A DNA stretch of 64,000 bases from CAVZZV01 sp963779845. Its GTDB lineage: Bacteria > Bacteroidota > Bacteroidia > Bacteroidales > GCA-2748055. The number at the start of each line of letters is the position of its first letter. Position 1 is the stretch's first letter. The translations under genes were made by a program, and so were the position numbers. Shown one piece after another: positions 54,968-63,020 of the stretch. The notes under the pieces were generated by a model that was not told the origin of the DNA, did no database searches, and was given only the letters and a program-made list of their open reading frames with translations. The stretch lies in the NCBI GenBank assembly GCA_963779845.1, contig CAVZZV010000005.1, positions 558,001-622,000 on the forward strand. The letters are read 5' to 3'.

Positions 54968-56028
54968 TTCACTCCTCCCCTTTCAAAATATCGTGAAACG
55001 ATGGGGAAAACCATCAACATCCCAGAGCCGAAAATGGCTAAAAGGGCAAGTGATGGGAGGATCTCAGGCACGCCAAAGAGAATTTCTCTCCTTTGGAATA
55101 CTGCCGAAACGAGCCACCAGCGTTCAATCCATAAACCTAAAAGGATAAACGAGGTAATTATACCGAGCAACAATGGATTTTTTTTGGTCCTGACCGGTAG
55201 TAAAAAGGCAATTGGACCAAGATATACCAAAACAAGAAGTATATATCCTACTATTTTCCATTCGGTATTCATCCGGGGAACAAGAAAGGATGCTTCATGG
55301 GGTAAATTTTCGTACCAGATGGGAAAAAGTTGACTAAACAGAAGGTAGGTGCTTATCATACAAAATGCAATAATCAGTTTCCCAAGATCGTGCAGGATGT
55401 TTTTCGGAGGTTTAATAAAAAGCACAGACAAGAGAGCCAGGGAAACTACCCCGATATAAGCAGCAGTAATAAAGAAATAACCACCCATCATCATGGTATA
55501 AAATTCCCTGCTAAGCGACATGACAAAATCAAAGCCTAAAAGAGAAAAAGCAAAAGCAAAGACTACGAGGAGCCAACTGGCCACCACCCTGAAATTTTTC
55601 CTGAACCTGCGGCTATATGCATAAAATGCAAGTCCCCAAAACAGCAATTGCATAATCAGGTTCCGGATGAAAACAAAGGTATTGTCGATCCACCAGGCAG
55701 CATGGGAATAGGGTACTTTCCAGGGCACCCATTCCCCTGAACCTGCCCATAAGGTGAGAAGGATCAATATGGACGGAACTGAAAAGGAAAGTCCTGACCA
55801 GCAAATTTCTTCGGTCCTTCCCATCCACTTTCCATAAGCAGCTGAGACAATGGAGGGCCAGATAACCAGGCCTCCGGCAAGTGAATTAAAGAACAGGTAG
55901 CCAATGAGCACAGAATGCCACATTCTGATGTCCGCCGCACCGGAAAATAAAGCCCATGCGGAGATCATCAGGACTGATAGCAATACCACAAGACTATAGA
56001 TATTCCTCCTGTTATTCTTCATGGCCAT
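54964..56028 (-). CDS. actF: Alternative complex III quinone-site membrane subunit (ActF)
   Basis: A protein of about 354 residues from ATG 56028 (frame opens at 56043) with about ten membrane helices and no cysteine clusters. Blocks such as IYSLVVLLSVLMISAWALFS, FDFVMSLSREFYTMMMGGYF and LLGLWIERWWLVSAVF are those of ActF, the second NrfD-like membrane subunit. It overlaps the end of the ActC-ActD gene by 17 bases and the actA start by four, so translation is coupled. Confidence 0.85.
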   Translation of the reverse strand: MAMKNNRRNIYSLVVLLSVLMISAWALFSGAADIRMWHSVLIGYLFFNSLAGGLVIWPSIVSAAYGKWMGRTEEICWSGLSFSVPSILILLTLWAGSGEWVPWKVPYSHAAWWIDNTFVFIRNLIMQLLFWGLAFYAYSRRFRKNFRVVASWLLVVFAFAFSLLGFDFVMSLSREFYTMMMGGYFFITAAYIGVVSLALLSVLFIKPPKNILHDLGKLIIAFCMISTYLLFSQLFPIWYENLPHEASFLVPRMNTEWKIVGYILLVLVYLGPIAFLLPVRTKKNPLLLGIITSFILLGLWIERWWLVSAVFQRREILFGVPEILPSLALLAIFGSGMLMVFPIVSRYFERGGVK

Positions 56029-57895
56029 CCTCCCCTCTTTCATTTTCAGGAAATTGTGCCTCTATCAAAGCCTCGTGACGTGCATCTGTAAGTAAACCGA
56101 ATAGATTCGAGCTAAAGCTAAAGTTATAATCCGGGTGAATTTTCCTTTTATATAAACCAGTATAGGCAATGGAGGCGACCAGGTTGGTGATGGCTGCGAA
56201 CAGAACTGTAAATTCAAACATTACCAATAAAAAAGGCAACATCGATACGACTGGTTTCCCACCAGCAATAAGATCATAAATATTAACTGAGCCTACCGTC
56301 AGCCATAGTCCGGAGGCCATACCGGTAAGACCGCCTGCTACGGTCCAAAGGGATACGGGACTCTTGTTTATCCCGAGGGTTTCTTCAATCTCTTCAAGTT
56401 TAACGGGTGAGAAGGTCTCCATATCAGAGATACCGGACTGGTGGAGCTTTTTCACCGCGCGGGTCAAGGCAGATGCCGAGGTGAAATAATACATCCTTTT
56501 CCCCATTTTGGCATTTACTTTCTGCACAGCTTCAATTCCCCGCCCCTCGAGGGAAGGATCATGACCATCCCTTAAAAGGTAATCTTTGAAATCAGCTATG
56601 GAGATGACAGGAAGGAATTTCGCAAAAAGCATATAGAGGAAGAAAAAGAGTGAGAAACTTCCAATCGTAATCAGCACTTCCACAATAGAGGGGCCATAAC
56701 CTCCCCAGTTATGCGGCATGAAATCATGCGCGGTAGAGGTGGTGATTATGCTATAGCGTTCGAGCCACATTCCCATATTCATGAGAATAGAGGCAAGAAA
56801 CAGCCATTTAATATTGTGTCTGAATACTTTAAACAGGAAAGTCAGTGGCACCAACACATTGAAAACCAGAAAAAGATAATACATCCAAGAATACTGGCCA
56901 GCCATCCGAAAATGCACAAACTGGATATGAAATTTACTCCCGCTGTAAAACTCAATGAAAGGTTCAACTAAGTATGAATAGGCAAGGATCGAGGTAGTCA
57001 GGAGAATCAGTTTTGATATGGCATGTAGGTGTTTTTCAGTGATCAGTTCCTTTATATTCAAGAATTTACGCATCGGAATCATTAAAGTCAAGGCCATAGC
57101 TAACCCGGAATGGATAGCCCCTGCAACAAAATAGGGAGCAAAGAGTGTTGAATGCCAGCCCGGGAGGAGGCTTGCGGCGAAATCCCATGAAACGATGGAA
57201 TGCACTGAAATGACCAGCGGTGTGGCCAGCATGGCGAAAAACAGATAGGATCGGTTATAGTGCCTCCATTGATTTAGAGTTCCCGACCAGCCAAGGGACA
57301 ATAGGCTGAAAAATTTTGTTTTCCAGTGATGCGGGCCATGGCTTAGTTTGAATTTATCCCGGGCTGCCGCCGAATCGGGAATCAGGCCAAAATAAAAAAA
57401 TATGATGCTTACGGTAAGGTAGGTAATGACCGCCAGCAGGTCTAGTACCAAAGGACTCATGAAATTCGGATACAAAGAACGCTGATTCGGATAGGGCAGG
57501 ATATAATAAAACACCCACAGTCTTCCCAGGTGAACCAAAGGAAAAAGTCCGGCGATCAGCACAGCAAAAACGGTCATTGCTTCCGTTGAACGGGATACGG
57601 CATCGCGCCATTTCGAGCGGACCAGGAACAAAATGGCCGAGATAAGGGTGCCCGAATGGGCAATCCCGACCCAGAAAACAAAATTGGTAATATAGACCCC
57701 CCATCCTACAGGATGGTTAATCCCGGCAACGTGCATTCCCGATTTAACCTGTACCACCCAGGCCACCAGAGCTGCCCCGATCAGCATGGCCAGTGCCCCA
57801 ATAAAAAGATACCATTTCTTCACCGGTGGACTTAAAGCGGATAAAACCTTGTCATTAATCTCGGAGAATTCTATGTCTTTTGTATAGATGGGCAT
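56012..57895 (-). CDS. actCD: Fused ActC-ActD subunit of alternative complex III
   Basis: A 627-residue protein combining two subunits that are usually separate. Residues 1-445 are the NrfD-like ten-helix ActC (VAWVVQVKSGMHVAGINHPV, WVGIAHSGTLISAILFLVRS), the quinol-oxidising membrane part. Residues about 465-600 match ActD/DUF3341 (RMYYFTSASALTRAVKKLHQ, then LWTVAGGLTGMASGLWLTVG and PFLLVMFEFTVLFAAITNLV). A short linker (445-463) joins them, with no stop or frameshift. The gene begins three bases after actB ends. Fusion of the two is notable. Confidence 0.88.
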   Translation of the reverse strand: MPIYTKDIEFSEINDKVLSALSPPVKKWYLFIGALAMLIGAALVAWVVQVKSGMHVAGINHPVGWGVYITNFVFWVGIAHSGTLISAILFLVRSKWRDAVSRSTEAMTVFAVLIAGLFPLVHLGRLWVFYYILPYPNQRSLYPNFMSPLVLDLLAVITYLTVSIIFFYFGLIPDSAAARDKFKLSHGPHHWKTKFFSLLSLGWSGTLNQWRHYNRSYLFFAMLATPLVISVHSIVSWDFAASLLPGWHSTLFAPYFVAGAIHSGLAMALTLMIPMRKFLNIKELITEKHLHAISKLILLTTSILAYSYLVEPFIEFYSGSKFHIQFVHFRMAGQYSWMYYLFLVFNVLVPLTFLFKVFRHNIKWLFLASILMNMGMWLERYSIITTSTAHDFMPHNWGGYGPSIVEVLITIGSFSLFFFLYMLFAKFLPVISIADFKDYLLRDGHDPSLEGRGIEAVQKVNAKMGKRMYYFTSASALTRAVKKLHQSGISDMETFSPVKLEEIEETLGINKSPVSLWTVAGGLTGMASGLWLTVGSVNIYDLIAGGKPVVSMLPFLLVMFEFTVLFAAITNLVASIAYTGLYKRKIHPDYNFSFSSNLFGLLTDARHEALIEAQFPENERGEDGHEE

Positions 57896-57898
57896 GTA

Positions 57899-60763
57899 TT
57901 AAGTATTACGAATTTTCTTTAAATAGACTACCGCTGGTTTGGTGTTCAATTCCTTTAGAACCTGGTACCGACGATCATCCTGCATCAATCCATAAACCCG
58001 CGATTTTTCATCCATAATATCTCCAAAGACTATAGCCTCTGTCGGGCAGGTTTGCTGACAGGCGGGTATGATTTCTCCGTCACGAAGTTCACGCCCTTCA
58101 ATTTTGGCCTGTTGTTCGGCATTGCGGATTCGTTGGACGCAAAATGTACATTTTTCCATGACCCCCCGTTCCCTTACTGTCACCTCAGGATTGAGCTGAA
58201 GCGTCGCCGGGTAATCGTGTTTTATATTACTCCAGTTGAACCGACGGACCTTATAAGGACAATTATTAGAGCAATACCGGGTCCCGATGCAACGATTATA
58301 TATCTGAGCATTCAGGCCCTCTTCGGTATGGACCGAAGCATAGACCGGACAGACGGGCTCACAGGGAGCTGCATCGCACTGTTGACATGGAAGGGGAAGG
58401 AATGCTGTTTTCCCCTCCTCGATATTATAGGGGATAATTTTTAGCCAGCTCATTTCCCTGCCTTCGAATAAATTATCTATACCTACAGTAGGGATATTGT
58501 TCTCCGCGTAACAGGCCGCCTCGCAGGCCTTGCATCCTATACATTTCTGAAGGTCCACAACCATGCCCCATCGGTGTTCCTTATAATAATGTGGTTCATA
58601 AAGATCCTCTTCCCTTTTATATCCCTCAGGGCCAGGCCAATTAATTTCTTCCTTTTCAAAACTATCTGAATAAAACGCATCTGCGTTAATTGTTCTTAGC
58701 AATTCCCTGTCATGTTGGTCTTTAGTGGGATGAAGAAAAAGAAATTTTTCCTTTTGTGAAATCTTCCCTATGAACACCCTGGGAGGAGAATCCGGACCGG
58801 AAAAGGAACCCAGCGAAAAAGCATTGGAGCCTATATCTTTTGCCACCGAACCCAGAGCAGTATGACCTAGTCCGGCTTCAATAGCTACTGTTTTTATCGA
58901 AATATGCCGGGTAAACCTTACGGGAACATGAATTTCACCCCCCTTCCCACGGACCTTTACTATATCTCCCTCCTCAATATCCATTGCCTCAGCCTGATCC
59001 GGATGCATGTCCAGCCAGCTTTGCCAGGCAATATTGGAAACCGGATGAGGGATTTCCTGGAGCCAGGGCCGGTTGGCCAATCGTCCATCGTAAAAAAACA
59101 GAGAGGGTTTTATTAGGAGATTTAGCTGGTCTTCTTCAAGCGGACTGTGGGGTTCCTCCCCGAAAGCAGGCGCTGATAATTTCGGGGATACCCTTTCTCC
59201 TTCCCGGGGGAAAAAGCCTCTCTGAAGCACAGAATTGAAGAATTCCTTATGAACCGCTTCTTCCTCATTATCAGAATTTTTGGAATGGTTTCCCTGAGCA
59301 CCCATTCCCCACTCCAGCCAGTTTCTCTGCACCAGCTCTTTAAATGTTATTCCATCCTCCCTCCCTGAAAGCTTCAGGATGATATCGCCCGGACTTTTAG
59401 TTTCATATAAAGGTTCCATGGTAGGTTGCATGAGGGAAATGGTACCTTTCCATGCTTCATAATCCCCCCAGTCTTCCAGGGGATAATGCGTGGGCAAAAC
59501 CCAATGACTGATCCGGGCTGTTTCGTTCAGCATATTCCCGAGGAATATCAGTTTCCCTGCCCTTTTAAGGTGGCTTTCTGCACCGGGGAAACTGTATACT
59601 GGATTTGCATTATGAATGATGACCGTATCGCCGGGAGAAATTGATTTAAAAAATTCATCCACCTCAGCATGAAGTGCTGCATTGCTCAACGCATGATGCT
59701 GACTAAAATCAATACGTTCTCTGTTGCCAAGCAATTCGTTCAGAATACTGGCGGCAAGAACCGTATTGCGGCCTTCCTTACCATTAATCCCGGGATTGCC
59801 GGCCAGTATAATGGGAGAATGGGCCTTACTTATACAATCTGCAAGGTATTTTACGGTTTTTTCCTCTGTATTAGAGGATAAGGGATAATCATAAATGAAT
59901 GAGTCGAAAGAGGCATCAGCAAAATATCCATTTCCACGGAGTTCAGAGATCACACTCATGATCAGGGCAGTTTCTTCCCCGGGATTTATCAGTATGAAAT
60001 CATCCGCATTTATGGAAGTCATCGTTTCAGAGGAGCCTACATAAACAAACCGGCCGGCCTTTTTACTTTTTATATCACGGATTTCGGCAAATTGCCTTGC
60101 ATATTCCACCGGGGAGAGCCAGGTTTCCAGAAAATCGCTGCCAAAGGCAAGGATCAGGTCGCAGCCATCGAGCTTGTAACGGGGAATAAGATCGAGCCCA
60201 ACCATTTCTTTGTTGACAAGTCGCAGGGATTCGTAATTAAAGGGTTCATAAAACAGAGGTTTTTGATGATGGATTGTAGCAAAATCGCCCATAACCCCGG
60301 CGAGGGATCCGGTTTGAAGATCAGACATTAACAGAGTTTTCCCACTCTTTTTGAATCCGGCACGAATGTCCTCAAAAGCCTGGTCCCAGCTGGAAGCTGT
60401 GAAGCGATTTTCCTCATTCCGGGTTAGAACCTTTGTAAGCCGGGCAGGATCATATTCTCCCTGCACGGACGACTGTCCCCGGATACACAACCGACCCTTA
60501 TTGATTGGATTTTCAGGATGGCCCTCCGCCTTCGTGCAACGTCCATCACGATGCCACAACAGCAACCCGCAACCGGCAGGGCATTCCCGGCAAGTCGTGG
60601 TATAAAAGGCCCACTGGCCAGGCTTTGGGTAAACAGGAGGATTCAGGTAAGGAATGAGCTTATGAACATATTTTTCTCCCTGGTTCATCATGAGCCCAGC
60701 ACCTGATCCCCCGGTAAGGGCGAGGAACATCCTTCGGGAGATGATGGTCTTTTTCTTTGCCAT
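57899..60763 (-). CDS. actB: Alternative complex III iron-sulphur subunit (ActB)
   Basis: A 954-residue protein with a twin-arginine export signal (ISRRMFLALTGG). Residues 50-700 are a molybdopterin-oxidoreductase-like domain with C58, C61, C65 and C93 in CRECPAGCG and LCIRG, the usual 4Fe-4S ligand set, though ActB proteins do not carry molybdenum. Residues about 735-940 are a ferredoxin-like domain with four Cys sets: CIGCKACEAACY, CQQCDAAPCEPVCP, CIGTRYCSNNCP and CTFCVQ plus ACQQTCP. Both parts together are the ActB plan. It is first in the operon and passes electrons from quinol (ActC) to ActA. Confidence 0.9.
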   Translation of the reverse strand: MAKKKTIISRRMFLALTGGSGAGLMMNQGEKYVHKLIPYLNPPVYPKPGQWAFYTTTCRECPAGCGLLLWHRDGRCTKAEGHPENPINKGRLCIRGQSSVQGEYDPARLTKVLTRNEENRFTASSWDQAFEDIRAGFKKSGKTLLMSDLQTGSLAGVMGDFATIHHQKPLFYEPFNYESLRLVNKEMVGLDLIPRYKLDGCDLILAFGSDFLETWLSPVEYARQFAEIRDIKSKKAGRFVYVGSSETMTSINADDFILINPGEETALIMSVISELRGNGYFADASFDSFIYDYPLSSNTEEKTVKYLADCISKAHSPIILAGNPGINGKEGRNTVLAASILNELLGNRERIDFSQHHALSNAALHAEVDEFFKSISPGDTVIIHNANPVYSFPGAESHLKRAGKLIFLGNMLNETARISHWVLPTHYPLEDWGDYEAWKGTISLMQPTMEPLYETKSPGDIILKLSGREDGITFKELVQRNWLEWGMGAQGNHSKNSDNEEEAVHKEFFNSVLQRGFFPREGERVSPKLSAPAFGEEPHSPLEEDQLNLLIKPSLFFYDGRLANRPWLQEIPHPVSNIAWQSWLDMHPDQAEAMDIEEGDIVKVRGKGGEIHVPVRFTRHISIKTVAIEAGLGHTALGSVAKDIGSNAFSLGSFSGPDSPPRVFIGKISQKEKFLFLHPTKDQHDRELLRTINADAFYSDSFEKEEINWPGPEGYKREEDLYEPHYYKEHRWGMVVDLQKCIGCKACEAACYAENNIPTVGIDNLFEGREMSWLKIIPYNIEEGKTAFLPLPCQQCDAAPCEPVCPVYASVHTEEGLNAQIYNRCIGTRYCSNNCPYKVRRFNWSNIKHDYPATLQLNPEVTVRERGVMEKCTFCVQRIRNAEQQAKIEGRELRDGEIIPACQQTCPTEAIVFGDIMDEKSRVYGLMQDDRRYQVLKELNTKPAVVYLKKIRNT

Positions 60764-61161
60764 TCGTTAATCCTATAAACCTTTAGTCTATAATAATCAT
60801 ACGCAAGGAGCAAAATATCCAATGCGTTAAATTAATGAATGAAACAAAGCGGGAACAAAATCAGCACTAAAAAAAATGAAAGTATTGATAATTTGAATTT
60901 GGTCTTAATTAACAGAAGCTGGAGGCTTTAAGTTGGAGGCGGAAACCCGTTGGGGATGATGGTTTAATAGCGATGGACAAAGAATGAAGTTAACACAGCT
61001 ATGGAAGCTATTGTAATCATGAATATTTTTTACCGGATATTTCCTTGTGAATAAAACGAAAGATTATAAATTTTATGCAGAGTGGTTAGAATGGATATTG
61101 AATCGTAAGGACTGTTTAAAACTATTTTTAGAAAAACCCCTTCAATAGCAAAATTTTATTG
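60764..61161. other. Intergenic region before the B12 riboswitch
   Basis: About 400 bases without a supportable gene between the actB start and the riboswitch promoter. I see no clear promoter for actB in it, only a short repeat (GCTGGAGGC and GTTGGAGGC near 60920-60945). Confidence 0.6.
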
Positions 61162-61169
61162 TAAGTTTG
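61162..61169 (+). promoter_or_regulatory. Candidate -7 promoter box for the B12 locus
   Basis: TAAGTTTG fits TAnnTTTG and lies about 35 bases upstream of the riboswitch. No clear -33 element is present. Confidence 0.45.
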
Positions 61170-61201
61170 ACATCTCATTGGTTTTCATATGTTCAATCTG
61201 A

Positions 61202-61400
61202 AACATATTTCAGGCTGAACCGAGATTAAAAGGGAATACCGTGACTTGCATGCCTTTGCACAAGGGATGCAGGAATTCGGTAACAGTTCCCGCTGCTGTA
61301 ATTCTCAACAGAATCCCGGAATTTACACCACTGTTTGCCCGCTGGGTGAATGGGAAGGTTTCCGGGATGAGATAAGTCAGAAAACCTGCCAGTGAACCCT
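61202..61400 (+). promoter_or_regulatory. Cobalamin (B12) riboswitch
   Basis: The conserved elements of the class are present in order: AAAAGGGAATACCGTG (about 61228), the CCCGCTGCTGTAA core (61289-61301), CCACTG (61328-61333), GGGAAGG (61352-61358) and the B12 box AAGTCAGAAAACCTGCC (61374-61390). Downstream, GTGAAC (61392-61397) can pair with GTTCAC (61445-61450), a possible expression platform before the ATG at 61520. It should switch off the surface protein and receptor genes when B12 is plentiful. Confidence 0.93.
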
Positions 61401-61519
61401 TGATTTTGTAGCCTGCGGAGAACAGGTAGCTGATCAGTCACGGTGTTCACCTCGCTTCCTTCACATCGTAAGCTGCAGAATCAAAACAAACACTTTTGTT
61501 TACAGGAATTGCAGAAACG

Positions 61520-63019
61520 ATGAAACTTTCAAATTTCGATAAACTTTTAAACAGGCTTGCTCCGCTTGCTAGTGGTACATTCCAGAAAAAAAAGACAACC
61601 CCCCCAAGGAATATATTAATCTACATCTTATATTTCAGCAGTCTTTTCCCTTTGAATGCGCAGTACATTTCAGAAGTCATTGAATATCAGCCGGCACCCG
61701 GTCAACTTATCAATACAAACCCCTGGGGGATGCCTGCTTCAGGAGAAACCCTGGTGGGTACCACCAACGGCTCCATGAGCCTCGGGGCCTTTGGCGGATA
61801 TGTTATTTTTAAATTTGATGGGCCCGTTATTAACCATCCCGACAATCCGTATGGAGTGGATTTTACCATTTTCGGAAACGCCGCTGCCGAATGGTCAGAG
61901 CCCGGCATCGTCTCCGTAATGAAAGATGAAAATAAAAATGGATTGCCCGACGACCAGTGGTTTGAGCTGGCCGGCAGCGATTACTTTTTCACTTCGACCC
62001 TAAAGAAATATCAGGTCACCTATACCAATCCTAAAGAAACAACAGCCGCTGATGTATTGTGGACTGACAATCATGGGCAAACAGGATTCATATTTAAAAA
62101 TATTTTTCATACTCAGGCATATTATCCCCTGCCGGAAAATTTTGGGCCGGGATTATCCGAATCCCTGACCCTAAAGGGGACCGTATTGAAAAACAGAACA
62201 GACAAGAACAGTACGGGGATCAACAAATCTTTCCCCAGGGCATTCGGCTATACCGATAACCATTCGCGGGGTACAGCTCCCTTCACCCTTCCGGACAATC
62301 CTTATACCCTGGAGAAGGAAAACGCAGGAGGGGATCCCTTTGATATCGGGTGGGCGGTCGATGATGAAGGAAATTATGTGGAATTGGATGAGATCGATTT
62401 TGTAAAAATTCATACGGCATTGCTGGCCAGTGAGGGCTGGCTGGGAGAAGTTTCTACTGAAATCACCGGGGCCGCCATTGTGGCCCCCGCCCCCGGCGTA
62501 AAGGGAGAGCTTGAAATGGTTGTCATTGAGGAGTTGCCGGATACCCTCTATGGAAATAGTTTTCAGCTCTCTGCTTATGCCTTCAATACAGGACGGTGGG
62601 ATAAAAACAGGAGGATAGACTGGGAAGTTGACGGGGAGGGAGCGGAAGTAAACGAAACCCGTCTGCTGACTTTTTCATCTTCCGGGAAAGTCACTTTAAC
62701 CGCATCCCTGGAAGACCGGCCTGAAATCGAAGCCCAGAAAACAACGATGCTCATCTACGAAGATCCGCTTTCTTCCCTGCTTCAATTTCAAAATGGCGAT
62801 ATTCAACTTTTTCCCAATCCGGTAACGGATCATTTTTTCTTGGAAGGGATTGACCATGTCTCCCTTGAAATTTTCAATATAACTGGAAAAAAAATCTTTT
62901 CGGCATCCGGCTTTTCGGGGAATGAACCTGTTTCGGTGAGTCAATTGAAAGGAGGATGTTATATATTAAAAATAAACGGGCCGGCCTTTAGTAAAACTCT
63001 TCGTTTCATCAAAAAATAG
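61520..63019 (+). CDS. T9SS-sorted cell-surface protein of the B12 locus
   Basis: A 499-residue protein from ATG 61520 (a TTG at 61496 is the alternative). A long basic N-region precedes a signal segment (ILIYILYFSSLFPLNAQ). The central part (70-330) is a beta-rich domain with GSMSLGAFGGYVIFKFDGP, a pattern of Bacteroidota surface proteins in B12 loci. An Ig/PKD-like domain lies near 345-430, and the last ~75 residues are a type IX sorting tail (IQLFPNPVTDHFFLEGI, LKGGCYILKI, TLRFIKK). It should be exported by T9SS and attached to the surface. Its position after the riboswitch suggests B12 capture, a role analogous to BtuG, by inference. Confidence 0.75.
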   Translation: MKLSNFDKLLNRLAPLASGTFQKKKTTPPRNILIYILYFSSLFPLNAQYISEVIEYQPAPGQLINTNPWGMPASGETLVGTTNGSMSLGAFGGYVIFKFDGPVINHPDNPYGVDFTIFGNAAAEWSEPGIVSVMKDENKNGLPDDQWFELAGSDYFFTSTLKKYQVTYTNPKETTAADVLWTDNHGQTGFIFKNIFHTQAYYPLPENFGPGLSESLTLKGTVLKNRTDKNSTGINKSFPRAFGYTDNHSRGTAPFTLPDNPYTLEKENAGGDPFDIGWAVDDEGNYVELDEIDFVKIHTALLASEGWLGEVSTEITGAAIVAPAPGVKGELEMVVIEELPDTLYGNSFQLSAYAFNTGRWDKNRRIDWEVDGEGAEVNETRLLTFSSSGKVTLTASLEDRPEIEAQKTTMLIYEDPLSSLLQFQNGDIQLFPNPVTDHFFLEGIDHVSLEIFNITGKKIFSASGFSGNEPVSVSQLKGGCYILKINGPAFSKTLRFIKK

Positions 63020-63020
63020 C

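Noticed and set aside
57899..60763. Formate dehydrogenase, polysulfide reductase or another molybdenum enzyme for the ActB-like gene
   Set aside because: The neighbouring pentaheme cytochrome, DUF3341 domain, two NrfD-like subunits and monoheme cytochrome together define alternative complex III.
61226..61450. A 74-residue minus-strand frame
   Set aside because: It overlaps the cobalamin riboswitch, whose conserved elements explain the sequence.
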